DNA from: Craspedostauros australis
Taxonomy: Eukaryota > Bacillariophyta > Bacillariophyceae > Mastogloiales > Achnanthaceae
Direction of reading: 5' to 3'
Assembly: GCA_026770025.1 (NCBI GenBank)
Contig: JAMXDE010000005.1
Coordinates: 806,001-870,000, forward strand
DNA: 64,000 nucleotides
The notes below the pieces were generated by a model. That model had not been told where the DNA came from, made no database searches, and was given only the letters and a program-made list of their open reading frames with translations. Shown in pieces: positions 22,701 to 33,439 of this stretch (position 1 is the stretch's first letter; each line of letters opens with the position of its first letter). The translations under genes and the position numbers were made by a program.

Positions 22701-22992
22701 TCCGGGTGTTGTCGAGAAGCAGAAGAACATGCCAAACCTATCCAAGCTGTTTTGCGCATCATCCAAGCAGAAGCTGCTGAGCCGACTGCACGCCTTCAAC
22801 GTCTTCGATAGTTTCGACAACGATCCCAAGCAGGCCAGACGTGACATGGGGCATCTGGTGGAGTTGCTTGGGGACAAGCGCCTGCAACCACCGGTCCTGG
22901 ACGTCGTTTCGCTGCCTCAGGTCGCCAAGGCGCAGTCCATCCTGGAATCGAACAGAGTAACAGGGCACTTCCTCTGCGATCCCTGGGAATAG
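16740..22992 (+). CDS. Giant Gln/Asn-rich protein with C-terminal MDR (quinone oxidoreductase-like) domain, two exons
   Basis: Exon 1 is 16740-21806 from ATG 16740 (MRLPSAAQAPPKWKPKTKV). The intron, 21807-22041 (GTAAGT...TTGCAG), is phase 0, and exon 2 is 22042-22992; total about 2005 residues. Residues 1 to ~1640 are disordered: Gln tracts, YDQ(Q/K)QSQ and FDQ/FNQ repeats, acidic runs, then Arg/Asn/Lys-rich sequence. The domain begins near residue 1650 (YVAYSQFGNSAESIIKF, PVPKTKKGELLIRII) and continues across the intron as VSTVSAADTVIRRGRW, FIIPGTTFVGEICG and MKPGDRVMAL, a GroES-like fold. SILILGGYCPLTHAIIEVAL forms a Rossmann half with a weak nucleotide loop. This is the zinc-free zeta-crystallin/quinone reductase pattern. 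No zinc-site cysteines are seen, and catalytic activity is uncertain. Intron continuity is strongly supported by the family motif order. Confidence 0.8.
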
Positions 22993-23561
22993 ATCACGGC
23001 ATGGCACCGCGTTGGACTGCACTACGAGTACTCGAACTTGTACTTGTATTGTGTCATACATTGCAAAAGAACTTCATTTCCAGTCACTTCGCTGGATTGC
23101 TTGGTGATGTTGCGAGCCTGGACCTGCCATCGAGTGAGCGTGTGCAGACGTCAGCGGTGACGAAGTTCTCGACAGCAGCATACTCGCACACTTTCAAAGC
23201 TCTGGCACAAAGCATCGTTTGGGCGCACAATAGTACGGCATGGCAACAGCAACAAAGATGGTCCATGGAAAGTTTGGAGATGTGCACAGGGTCATGCTCA
23301 ACACGAATAATCTCTCTCCTGAGGGTTTCCAATGACTCTCGCCTTCAGACCATGTTGCATGGGAACGTGCGAGTAGGACGAGTACTCGATGGAGTAGTTA
23401 GACCGGGAGTATTTTTGTCTCCAATCCGAAGTCGAAACAGAAAGTACGTTCACACTGCCATTCATGCTTTGCCCAGGCCACAGTTCTCCCTCGGTGACGT
23501 GACACATGCTCAACGTAGAGTTACGCTTTGCTCTGCACGCTGTGCCCCTTTGAGTTTTGGA
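22993..23561. other. Intergenic between convergent genes, with two CGAGTACTCG palindromes
   Basis: Two perfect 10-bp palindromes, CGAGTACTCG, lie at 23025-23034 and 23379-23388. The region should carry the 3' UTRs of the MDR-fusion gene and the methyltransferase gene. No gene is recognised. Confidence 0.5.
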
Positions 23562-25106
23562 CTAGGTTTGTGTTGCGGTCTTCCGAAAGATCATGATGAT
23601 GGAATGGAATGCCTCGAGTTGTTGCCGAGTGACCGAAACGGTTTCAGCGGTGTCACCTCCTCGTGCTGTTTCCATTTCGGCGAGATAGTCATCATGGTGT
23701 GAGGGGAGGACTTGGTGCGGCCGGAATTCACGAATGCACTCCAGGCCATGTTCGGCGGCTTGGTGAATGATGTGTTGTTCCAGGGCTTGGAATGGCAAGT
23801 GACCCTTCCTACGAGTATGTCGATTTCCACCACCATCTTCAGAAACCATCGCCTCGTTTTCTCCCATCGGTCCGCATTCTGTATGTTTGGTGTTAACACG
23901 ATCGTCAGGTTCGCATTCATCGTCAGTATGATGACCGTTGTTGCTGACATTGCTGTCCGGTCGTGGGAGATAGAAGCGAGGCACGTGCGACAGAATCAAG
24001 ATGCCATCGTCTCGCAGCAAGGCTGCGGCAGTTTCCAGCATAGGGTTGACCATCTTCAAGTCGTACACAACGTCCGTTGCAATGACCGTGTCGAATGCCC
24101 CGTGTCCATCGGAATACAGCGTATTCATGTGCTCCATGCCCCACGGCAGCAGCATGGTGTTGTACCGCTCATCAGCATCATCGACAGCATCGGCAGCATC
24201 GTTGCCACCGCCACCGCCATCGCCATCGCCACCACGCACGTTCGATCGAATGTTCTTCTCGCACAGTTCCAGCGTGGCTTGGTCATTATCCGTGAAGAGG
24301 ACGCGTTCGACAATGTGTTGCCCAAGGAGCACAAGTACTGCAATGCTCGCCGCTCCAGTCCCACATCCCAGTTCACAAATGCGCCGGCCGATGTGCTGCA
24401 GGATGTACTCGTAGCTTGAGTACTGTCGCGGTTCTTGTTGCCGTTTGTGCTCCCTTTGATGCCCATCCTTTCCACGATCTGAACCGCCAGGAAGGCCTCT
24501 CGCCTCGTGAGGAGTGTGGAGCGCTTTTTCGCAATCCAAACGAAGGATGTACAAGAAAGCTACTGCTGCCATCCAGATCATGTGCCCTGTGCCATCGTAG
24601 AATTCATCGTCTTCGGCGCTCTCTGACAACGGATACTTCGTGCTCGCGTTATGATTGTCATTGTCGGTGGCCATGGATGTCCGGGTGCTATAGTTCATAT
24701 CCAATGGCGACATGCGTGATATTCTGTGGATGTTGATTTCATCTGGAGGCGTTTGTCTGACCCTATCATTGCCCTCATCCATCAAAGCGCTGATGTCCTC
24801 CGGGACCCCACGATCATCTTCATCATTCGCCTCCTGGTCTGTCTTCTGCGATGATGAGGATGATGGTATTGGCGGCGCAGCTGATAGACGCTGTGCTGTG
24901 TGAGAACCGCTGCCACACGGAAGCGGTATTCGTGTGAGTTGATGTGTTGCGAAAACTTCGGCGTCGAACACATTCATCCCCTCCGTGTTCGTCCATTTCT
25001 CTTCAATCACACTGTCATCGTCGCCATCGATGGTACTCGCGGCAGCACCAACCGCCGATGGTGGAACTGTCGAGGAACTCTCGTTTCCATCATCCTTCGT
25101 CGGCAT
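23562..25106 (-). CDS. METTL21-type (methyltransferase family 16) protein methyltransferase
   Basis: A 514-residue single exon from ATG 25106 (MPTKDDGNESSSTVPPSAV). The first ~160 residues are polar and disordered. The domain starts with GTGHMIWMAAVAFLYIL (~171-187), equivalent to the GxxxW entry helix of the family. SAM motif I is ICELGCGTGAASIAV (~242-256), followed by the acidic loop FTDNDQATLELCEKNI (~280-295). DTVIATDVVYD (~338-348) carries the D-x-x-Y signature of METTL21-like lysine methyltransferases, and ILILSHVPRF follows. A Gly/Asp-rich insert (~301-320) sits in a loop, and the C-terminal region has another acidic/His insert. The likely role is lysine methylation of a cytosolic protein such as a chaperone or elongation factor; the substrate cannot be told. 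Confidence 0.8.
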   Translation of the reverse strand: MPTKDDGNESSSTVPPSAVGAAASTIDGDDDSVIEEKWTNTEGMNVFDAEVFATHQLTRIPLPCGSGSHTAQRLSAAPPIPSSSSSQKTDQEANDEDDRGVPEDISALMDEGNDRVRQTPPDEINIHRISRMSPLDMNYSTRTSMATDNDNHNASTKYPLSESAEDDEFYDGTGHMIWMAAVAFLYILRLDCEKALHTPHEARGLPGGSDRGKDGHQREHKRQQEPRQYSSYEYILQHIGRRICELGCGTGAASIAVLVLLGQHIVERVLFTDNDQATLELCEKNIRSNVRGGDGDGGGGGNDAADAVDDADERYNTMLLPWGMEHMNTLYSDGHGAFDTVIATDVVYDLKMVNPMLETAAALLRDDGILILSHVPRFYLPRPDSNVSNNGHHTDDECEPDDRVNTKHTECGPMGENEAMVSEDGGGNRHTRRKGHLPFQALEQHIIHQAAEHGLECIREFRPHQVLPSHHDDYLAEMETARGGDTAETVSVTRQQLEAFHSIIMIFRKTATQT

Positions 25107-26951
25107 CCTTCTTCCGACCAGCCAGTCTCCCGTTCTCTCCGGTCACAACCTGCGAATACGAGTATAGTATTGTGCACCAGACTCAGAGACGAAAGTGCGA
25201 ACTCAAGTTCAACTTGGGTTCATGTCCTCTCTTCACGTTTTCCCTTGGCGCTGTTGTTCTGCCACGATCTCAGCGGAACCAAATCGATGTAATGTCCTTC
25301 TGGCAATACGACGAGTAATAGTATGCTTGCGATTACAATGGTGATTGCTCGTCGTTGGGGACATTGATAAGTGGGCGTTCGGCCGATGCTGTTTGTCGGC
25401 GTGTGTGTACCCCTGTGTCGCAGAACACATCCTCCTTCACTCTTTTGCCACCGTTGGATGGTAAGAGTTGGTCGGTGGCTTTTGTTGTCGTCGTCTTTTT
25501 GTGTTGATTGAATAGGTCATTGCTAGTAGGGCGAATGCGGATACGCTTCATTATTAGGACGTGGACGATCGAGAATGGAGACAAATCAGAAAACTCCAAC
25601 TGCAGTTGTACCTAGTCTTGCAACCAAGACCAAAAAGTGCTCACAAATCAATGCCAATCCGCGAATTCAAACTAGTCTCGTCGCCCACATTGGCGTGGCC
25701 CAAGACATTCCAGAGAGCAGAAGTTTTGCCACAACGTCATCGCAGTTCTTGAAGTGTACGATCTGTGCTACGCATTCGCACATGCCTGGGGTGATGAGTC
25801 AGAAGCCTGTCGAGGAAATGTTCACAGATGAGGTGGAATGCGCGCTTTCATGACGCGAGTTGCGGACGTATGAAGTTCAACTGACACAAACTCAAAATGC
25901 ACGAAGACTGCTTTCTGAATCGGATTCAACGCAAGCCGTGAGGACGAAAGCACGCCGAATTTACTGTGCATTTACTCAACTCCTTTGTCCAAGGGTGCGA
26001 GACGACGTGATGTTTGATGGGTCAATGCCGTGTCGTGCACTGTCGATAGGACCAGGCTTTTGAGAAGGAGTCGACCGCGAGCGTCACAAAGAAGCGTATG
26101 CAAAGAAGATTTATTCAACGCCACCAGCTTGGATTGGTTTTGTTGAACATGAGCGGAGGCACACGGCACAATGGTCTTCCGCGACCACCAAAGGTGTCGG
26201 CCTCGAGAGCCAAGCGCGATCGTAATTGTACAGCGCTCCGCCACAACTAGGCTTCGTTAGTTTGGGCCTGTGTCCTGTTGGTGTGGCCACTATCGAAAAC
26301 GGTTTTCAGGCTGCTCGGACGTTGGTGACACTGTTGATACTCCATCGTATGATACGACCTTCGAGTGCTAGCAGAGAGAGCCGAAGGGGGTTGCAGACAC
26401 TCTGCCTGCTCTTCGTGGACATTGCAGTTGTCTGTGTCTTTCTCAGCGCGTCATAGAATTCCATGGGCATTTGTGAAATGACTACTGAGGATAGTTAAAT
26501 GATACGATGCCTGTCACAGCGATCTGTTTCTTGCCGAGTCGCGTGCAGACACCTCCTTTCTGGACAACACGATTGAGTGTCTTGCCTTTGAGCCTTCCTC
26601 TATTTCTACATTTCTACACGCTGTATGCAATCCTGATGTATCCTCTCCAACGACACCGCTGGAGGCATCGCCACCGCAAGTCGTACATGGATTGAGGTCT
26701 GGCTCCATGTTGGCTCTCTTTTGGCTTTCATCTGCCCACATGATGGCTCGATCTGTCCCTCGATCTGGTCATAATTTCATCCCAAAACCAAACAAATACC
26801 AAACTGAATCGGCTGAAGTACACTGCTCTTCTCTATTCTACTACTACTCTGCGACCTACAAATCATCCATAGGTGCTTTCACATCTTCACATATAATATT
26901 ATATTGCACAAACACATTCTCGCTCCAAGCATTCTACTCTGACCAACCATC
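25107..26951. other. Long stretch without a recognised gene
   Basis: About 1.8 kb. A plus frame at 25575-25853 (METNQKTPTAVVPSLATKT, 92 codons) has a C-x2-C (KCTICATHSH) but no context or homology I can name. The rest shows only short frames. It includes the promoter of the methyltransferase (minus) and of the small protein at 26952 (plus). Confidence 0.4.
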
Positions 26952-27599
26952 ATGAATAGAGAACCACAGGTATCGTTCAATTCAAGCCCAAGCTTTCAAG
27001 CTGACGAGATGTTGCCAGGGGGAGACCTTGCATCGTGCGACAAGACTGACAGCATCGTCGATGAAGCGAACCATGAGCAAAGCACTTGGTACACCAAGCG
27101 GGAGATCAAGGCGTTCCGGGCGCACAATGCTGACGCCTCTTCCTCCACATCTCGTGAGAATCGTCGCAACATGATCAACAGCGTGGTGTCGCTGCAGATG
27201 GAGCACAAGGAGTCCGGCATCATGAGCGACGAGAAAGGCCTGGCCCATCTCTCGCGAGCCTGCAGCAAGGCGGCCCGGCAACGAGCATACAACGCCGCCG
27301 CAGAGCTCGCGCATGAGATCTTGACGGATGGCATGGATCTGCAATCCATTTGGGACAGCGATCATAACGACGGGAATGCCGGCGTTGGATCTCTCTCCTC
27401 CTCGTCCTCGTCATCATACAGCCTGGGACTGCAGCAGGGGGAACAAGGGCAACATCGCGATTGCAAGAAGACAGGTCGGCACAGCCAGAAACGAAAGTCG
27501 CTCTTGGGGCGTGCCCGGCCCAAGGTGGAACGTTCATGCTCCAAGCGCAGGTTGCAACGCAGCATCCGATTGAACTGCTGTTCCGCGCAGACTGCATAA
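26952..27599 (+). CDS. Hypothetical protein of a diatom-expanded family
   Basis: A 215-residue single exon from ATG 26952 (MNREPQVSFNSSPSFQADE). The middle carries STWYTKREIKAFRAHN and, later, KGLAHLSRACSKAARQRAYN and AAAELAHEI. This pair, an aromatic W-Y-T/S-x-x-(D/E) motif and a S-x-x-(C/L)-S-x-x-AR-x-x-A helix, recurs in many small diatom proteins of unknown function, from general knowledge of diatom proteomes rather than a search here. The C-terminus is Ser-rich then strongly basic (RHSQKRKSLLGRARPKVER), which could be a nuclear localisation signal. No signal peptide or membrane segment. Its function is unknown. Confidence 0.65.
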   Translation: MNREPQVSFNSSPSFQADEMLPGGDLASCDKTDSIVDEANHEQSTWYTKREIKAFRAHNADASSSTSRENRRNMINSVVSLQMEHKESGIMSDEKGLAHLSRACSKAARQRAYNAAAELAHEILTDGMDLQSIWDSDHNDGNAGVGSLSSSSSSSYSLGLQQGEQGQHRDCKKTGRHSQKRKSLLGRARPKVERSCSKRRLQRSIRLNCCSAQTA

Positions 27600-28252
27600 G
27601 ATCGCAGGTAGCTGATAGCCATCTGCATGATATTCAATGACCCCAAGTCGCAGTACTACTTGATGCACCTTCCTTTCATGCGTACGTACATGCTTGCGAG
27701 CAGTACCGGCACAACATCACAACAAGCAAGACAACGACAAGGCGGCTCCATGTACTCTACATACAAGTACAACCATACGAATAAAGTTTTAGAATGCTCT
27801 ACACAAGTTTTGAACAAATACGTATGTATGGCATGATACTCCCGTCAGTGCAATGTTCGTAGTTGTAGTTGTGCTGATGGAGCTGCACAGTGAATGAAGT
27901 GGGGCACTTCAGTTTAACTACCTACACACGAAATGTATTGCGTGGTGATGGCAGAGGACGATCTATGCAAAGAACTATTGGATTGACCGGCTTTGTATGA
28001 ATAATGATTAGAGTAGGGTGCCTGCTGCTCACTGCAACACTCCTCTTTCAATAGAAGTGGGATGCTCTGGGTACTGTTTGGATGGACATTGGGGGCAACA
28101 GACTGCGAGTATGAGTGCAATGGCTCTATTGATGGCGAAATGCGGATTTGTGACACACAAGTGCCTGGTGCACTGTTCTGCTCAAGGCACAGTCTACCCA
28201 GCTCTCTCTAGATCGTAGAATATCGCATGGTACAAAGAAGTGTACCGCCGTG
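27600..28252. other. Intergenic between convergent genes
   Basis: Holds an AATAAAG (27781-27787) that may serve as a polyadenylation signal for the upstream gene. No gene or structured element is recognised. Confidence 0.4.
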
Positions 28253-29842
28253 CTATCTGGTTTGCTTTGTCGTTGGCATGAGATAGATCTCTTCGCCTTC
28301 TCCGCCACCGCTGGTAGCGTTGCTATTGCCATTGCCACCGCTGTTGGCCTGCTCAAAGACGAATGGTCGTGGACTGTTGCTGTTGGTCCGCCACGAGCGG
28401 AAATCGCGGCGACGACGGCGTCCGGATTGCTGCGGCGTCGCGGCTGTCGGCGAATGCGGCAGCATGTGGTCGTTGCGCGGGCTGGTCATGTGATTCTGGG
28501 CGCTGCTCCACGGCGTGTGCAGCATGTCCTTTTGCAGCATGACGTGCCTGTCCTGGTTGAATGCTTCGGAGGCCATCCATAGATCGTTCTTGACCCGGTT
28601 GCCGGTGATGCTGGTCGCCATGGAATCGTCCATCGTCCAGCTGGAGGCGATGGATGCGGACTCTATCGACTCCTCCCTGGCCTGATACTGTGCCACTTCC
28701 GACGCGACTTCCGCGGTTGGTTCGCTTCCGTTTGAGTTGGTGCGCTGGTGGTCGGCGTTGCGATCGACTCCGTCATCGGTCATGACATCGACGTCGGTGG
28801 CAGCATCATCGATCTCCACCGGTTCATCGACCTTCTCGAGCGGAGCCCGGCGATTGGAACGCAGCTTGACGAAGATGACGGAACCCACGATGACGAAGGC
28901 CACCGCAGCGAGCCCCCCAACGATCGCAACCCATGTGAGGTCATTGCCATCATCGTCTGCGACGTTGTCACCACGCGATGCGCCTGTGAACGTGACTGGT
29001 GCATCCGTTGGTGACAGGGTGTCTGTCGCCAATGCGGATGTTGGTGAGTTGGTTGTTGCGGGTGCGATCGTGGGCGAGTCCGTGAACGGTGGCGTGATGG
29101 TGGGAGAGAGGGTCGGATCAGGCACCGGAATGAAGACTGCAGAGTTGACTTGCCCGTACTCATCTGCTTCGTTGAGCGCATCGAGGAACAGCGAGGAGTG
29201 GACTGCATCCTGAACCCACTGGCTGACTTCCTCCTTGGTGTACTCCGGCGATGTGCTCTCGAAGGAGACCACTCCACCCTTGAAATCCACCAAAGTGGTC
29301 GCGTCGGATTGCAGGCCTCGCTGCGCTTGTCTCCGAGCCCGTCTGCTTCCGGCACCTCCATCGCCGTCCAGGCTGTTATTGGCATCGCTGTTGGTGTCCG
29401 TTTCGCTGCTGTTTCCTGACCAGACGACATCCTGGACGTTGGTGAGCAGCAGGTACTCCAAGCCCACGGTCTGAGTGGTGACGTAGGCCTCCACGGCCTT
29501 CTCGATGATGATCTGGATCACGTTGCTTCCGGGCTGCACCTGAAGCGTGGGTCCGTAGCGAACGGCAAACTCATCGATGCTCACATGCTGCGGACCGTCG
29601 CTGCTGTCGTTGGAGTATCGCAGCTGTCTCTGTCTCTCATTATTCTTGCCCTGGGTTGTGCCTGTGCCTGTGACTCTGGCTGTACTGGAAGCTGTGGCAT
29701 CATGCGCTGAGCACGCAACCAACAAGAGCATGCCCATCAGCACGAGGCTTGCTATTCTGCCGTTGCCGTTTCTGCTGCTATTGGTGATGCGGCCATTGCC
29801 GCTCCCGGTTGGCCGGGGTCTGGTGTGGAGGATGCGATCCAT
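28253..29842 (-). CDS. PT-linker type I membrane protein (paralogue of the gene at 40.3-42.3 kb)
   Basis: A 529-residue single exon from ATG 29842. A basic N-terminus leads to a signal segment (~31-47, ASLVLMGMLLLVACSA). The ectodomain includes VGLEYLLLTNVQDVVW and TTLVDFKGGVVSFESTSPEY followed by a helix (WVQDAVHSSLFLDALNEAD). A Pro-Thr-Ser linker (~242-290, PTLSPTITPP) precedes one membrane helix (~302-326, WVAIVGGLAAVAFVIVG). The cytoplasmic tail is polar and ends near residues 425-444 with SEAFNQDRHVMLQKDMLHTP, then a basic stretch. The second copy in this window has the same order and the same K-D-M-L-x-T-P motif. This suggests a cell-surface protein with an intracellular binding motif. 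The function is unknown; no enzyme domain is seen. Confidence 0.75.
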   Translation of the reverse strand: MDRILHTRPRPTGSGNGRITNSSRNGNGRIASLVLMGMLLLVACSAHDATASSTARVTGTGTTQGKNNERQRQLRYSNDSSDGPQHVSIDEFAVRYGPTLQVQPGSNVIQIIIEKAVEAYVTTQTVGLEYLLLTNVQDVVWSGNSSETDTNSDANNSLDGDGGAGSRRARRQAQRGLQSDATTLVDFKGGVVSFESTSPEYTKEEVSQWVQDAVHSSLFLDALNEADEYGQVNSAVFIPVPDPTLSPTITPPFTDSPTIAPATTNSPTSALATDTLSPTDAPVTFTGASRGDNVADDDGNDLTWVAIVGGLAAVAFVIVGSVIFVKLRSNRRAPLEKVDEPVEIDDAATDVDVMTDDGVDRNADHQRTNSNGSEPTAEVASEVAQYQAREESIESASIASSWTMDDSMATSITGNRVKNDLWMASEAFNQDRHVMLQKDMLHTPWSSAQNHMTSPRNDHMLPHSPTAATPQQSGRRRRRDFRSWRTNSNSPRPFVFEQANSGGNGNSNATSGGGEGEEIYLMPTTKQTR

Positions 29843-32588
29843 CTTGTAATTCGCTTTCCTACGACTATTGGCGCCGCGATGATGATGGGCTGCTGCTGCT
29901 TCTGCTTCTGCTTCGGATTGTGCGTTTGGCTGACGAGGTATCGGTGGAAAGGAGTTGGCGCAGGAGGACTCTACTCAATTGGAAAGTATGGTGTGAGTAA
30001 CGATGCTGCGCTGAGCTTTGTCTGCTTTGCGCGGTCTTGATTGTCTTCCGTGCGTTGGAAGTTGGGAGTTGAGAGTTGAGAGTCGAGAATTGTGATGGTT
30101 GTGTCGTTGTGCTGTACTGTGCTGTGCTGTGCTGTGCGAAGCCTGCGCAGTGTTCCGTTCTCAGTTCCGATGGCGCTCCGCTGTTGCCTTTGCTGATGGC
30201 TCGGTTGATGTCGATGTCTCCCCTTGTCAATCCCTGTCTTGTCCTGTTCTGTCTTGTCTTGTCCTGTCGTGTGGGCTCATGTGTTTGTTGCTTGTAATTC
30301 TCGGCGCAACTGTCGCTGTTGGGAGTCGATACTTCTTGGCGGCAGTTCCGTCTTCCTGCTCTCTCTCTCTGTGCTCCGTGTCGCGCAGTGTCACGCAGGG
30401 TGCAATGCATTGAACAACCTCTCTGTGCGCACTTTTCGGTTGGGCTTGTTTGAAGTATCGGCGACAATTTTCGTCGTGCTCCGAGTGTTGTTGTCTGTGT
30501 CATTCTTGTTATTTCGTTCGTGTCACAGCATTCTTCTTGGTGGTGCATTGTGCTTCGAACGGCAATTGCTTGGCCGATTTTTCCAAGGAGAAGTCCGCGC
30601 TGGCGTCTTGGGAATTAGTGTGCGAGAATATTAACGCAGAGATGGGCGGTTAGGAAAATTCTTTCATGGGATTACTTACGCGCAAGCCCATTCCTGCGCG
30701 TAAATCTTGGCGCAACTATGACCTCCTCACGTGCACCAAGAGAGGGAGGGCACGATGGCAAACAGAGCAACAACGTGCGCTCACCTTTTCCCACTTCTGT
30801 CGCTTGCCAAGGCCGAGATTTTTTGGCAGACTGTCGTCTCGAGGCGGAATTCAACAAATGGCAGCGCACAAAAGCAAAGACAACAACAAAGACAACAGCA
30901 GAAAAGAGAGAGGCAGATCACACGAAGATGCCAACAGGAACCACTCTTTGGCCAATCTTGTTGAGATGGGCGACTCTCGGTGTTTCATGTTTCCTCCAAG
31001 ACCTTGTGCTGTCGCCCAGTCAGCTTCCTGTTCTTCTTGCTCATCACAAGTCGTTTCCTCCAATTCTTTGTCCAGCGATCTTCTCCTCTCAAAGGAGCCA
31101 TGTTTGCTGTACGACCTATTATATAATATTATTCTGTTCTATATTATATTCATCATGAGAGTGCGTACATACACTTGTACCAGTACAGTAAGTATGCATG
31201 AGATCTTCTTCTGCTCCGTCTCCCTCTCTGTTTGTATCTTCGTCGGAGTTGGGGTATCTCGGCTGCATTCATTGATTTCGTGAATCTTTGACGATCTTGC
31301 CATCGATCTCTGCCAGATCTGCTCGTGCGAAAGCCTGCTCTTGTACCCTCGCAAACAGAAGAATTCCTTGCTCTGTAACTTGCGCAACTGTGGCAAGTCC
31401 TTCAACTGTTCAGAAACTGAGCTTGCTTACTCTCCGTAGTACGTATTTGTGGAGAGCATGCTTCGATTCTCCGCAACTGCGGTCAACCAGCTCGTATTGA
31501 TTACTGTACTTTCTCTATCTCTGGCATGCTGCGACCTGTTTGCTATGATGACCTGCACACACGCAACATGGCCATTGACATTGGCATGCATCAACATTAG
31601 AATGTCGAGATCAAGTTGAAACGAAGGCTCCAGCACATATGCGAAGGATTCCTCGACGTGTCAATGCGTCATCGCACATAGAAGTACTCCAAGGACGAAT
31701 CGTAAATACTTGCACCCGTACTAGAGTCTGAGTATTGGTATTGGCACGGGAACACCGCAAATCAAATCAAATCGATTATAGTAGAATAGACTATTCTGAA
31801 AGCACTCCATCTGAACCGGAGTGAATTGAATTGAATTGCGTTGCTGTTGTATCATCATGCGTATGCTCTGTCCCCATCTCATCGTTGGCATTCAAGTTTC
31901 ATTTTGTCGTTTGGGTCCGTTAAGAGAGAGGTGACGCGCCACGACCATGCTTGCGCAACGGCACCCGTTTTTCTTTCTAGACAATGTGACATCCAATGCA
32001 TAGCTCGGTGTTCTTGGACATGGTGCGCGTCATGTCCAATACGACACGACCAACAGTCATGTCATTCCCTTCCCGCCATTTTTTGAACTTCTAGCGCTTC
32101 TTGCCGCGCCAAAAAACCGTTTGTGGGAGCAAGACGACACAACCCAATGAACAATGATCGATGAACAATGATCGATGAACAATGATCAACAAACAACGAG
32201 GCGAGAGGTGTGGTGCGAGGATGGCAGACGCCATCAGCACGACTGCTCGTACCGGTGCGGCAGTGAGGGAAGCGAGAAAGAAGGAAGCAAGGAACACGAC
32301 GGGGCAACAGATGTTGCCTGACTTGTTGCTGCTCTCATTGGCGAATGTGCAATACATCCACTTTGTGCGTCGACATCCCATTCTGCGCTAACATCGACAA
32401 CACCTGCAACCGCTTCACCTTCTTCCTTCTTGGCAGTAGGACAGTCACAGCCACAACGACGGTCACAGCGACGGCCACCACGCAATTGCCATAGTGCTCT
32501 GTACCTGCAACAAGACGCGCACATAAACGAAGTGCATCAGTGAAGGCATCAAGGTTGAGCAAGAATTCATCGCCTCACTGAAACGACC
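29843..32588. other. Long stretch without a recognised gene; short repeats and a palindrome
   Basis: About 2.7 kb. It holds a TGTCTTG/TGTCCTG-type run (~30230-30270), a perfect inverted repeat TTACGCGCA-(10 nt)-TGCGCGTAA at 30676-30703, and three copies of AACAATGATCGATG (last one partial) at ~32149-32190. The many frames are short or rich in Arg/Ser. The 227-residue minus frame (30548-29865) is polar junk overlapping the promoter of the PT gene. A low-expression gene with small exons could still hide here. Confidence 0.4.
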
Positions 32589-33032
32589 ATGGAGCGGCTG
32601 GGCAAGCAACTGTGGCAATTGACCGCCGAATGCAGAGCTTCCCTGGATGAGTTCTCCACGTACGCTTGCGGTGCGACCGAGAATTCTTGGGACGCGTCTG
32701 ACGAGTCCTGGGATGCAGCATCCCCTTGCGCATCCCATCTTGACGAGGATCCTTCCAGCGTGGCAACGCCGACACCAGCGGCACCACCCGCGACAGCGGC
32801 AGCATCACCCGCATTCAAGGAGACATCGACCCGTGCCATCAAGAAGCAGCAATCCGATCCGGACGATCTCGCACCCATCCCGCCTCCGAAAATCAAGCGT
32901 CTGGAGATGTCCGACCGCATGCCATTTGAGCAAGAAGAAAAACAACGATCGCAGCATCAACAGCTGGATTGGACGCACGTCTCCATGTCATCTTCGGCAT
33001 TCGATTCATCTGTGGCCAGTTGGTTTGGGTGA
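32589..33032 (+). CDS. Small hypothetical protein, Ala/Pro-rich
   Basis: A 147-residue frame from ATG 32589 in a strong context (GACCATGG). It starts with a plausible helix (MERLGKQLWQLTAECRASLD), then Asp/Ser/Trp-containing repeats (ENSWDASDESWDAA), an Ala/Thr/Pro linker, and a Lys/Arg-rich segment (PPPKIKRLEMSDRMPF) before a Gln/Ser tail. No domain is known to me. The good start context and steady composition argue for a real gene; the lack of homology and the short length argue for caution. Confidence 0.45.
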   Translation: MERLGKQLWQLTAECRASLDEFSTYACGATENSWDASDESWDAASPCASHLDEDPSSVATPTPAAPPATAAASPAFKETSTRAIKKQQSDPDDLAPIPPPKIKRLEMSDRMPFEQEEKQRSQHQQLDWTHVSMSSSAFDSSVASWFG

Positions 33033-33407
33033 ACTCACTCCATGCCGTCATTGCACTTTTGCTGCTGTCCGAGACGGTATCAGCGGCATTTGGTCGAGCG
33101 AGACAAGAAGAAGCATTGGGGGCTTCTTGGTGCGTACGCATCACACCTTTGTTTGACAAGGACGATTACGTTCTTGGTCGACAGATTTGTTGGTGGGTTG
33201 CTCCATAAGAAGGAAACCAAAAGCCAAGGCCGCGATTGTGGGATACACTGGTGCGAGTGGCCCGACAGAGAATGGTAGCGTCTGCTACTCTGCATACCAA
33301 GGATCCCCGACAAAAGCGGAATAGAGCAGAGTCGAGGACAACAGAATTGCTCTTTCGTGGTGGAGACGACCTTGCGTTCCTCGCCTTCGAAGCGTCGCCA
33401 TTATCAT

Positions 33408-33439
<32 letters not shown>

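Noticed and set aside
29865-30548. 227-residue minus frame
   Set aside because: Polar, low-complexity, no homology; it overlaps the upstream region of the PT membrane protein gene.
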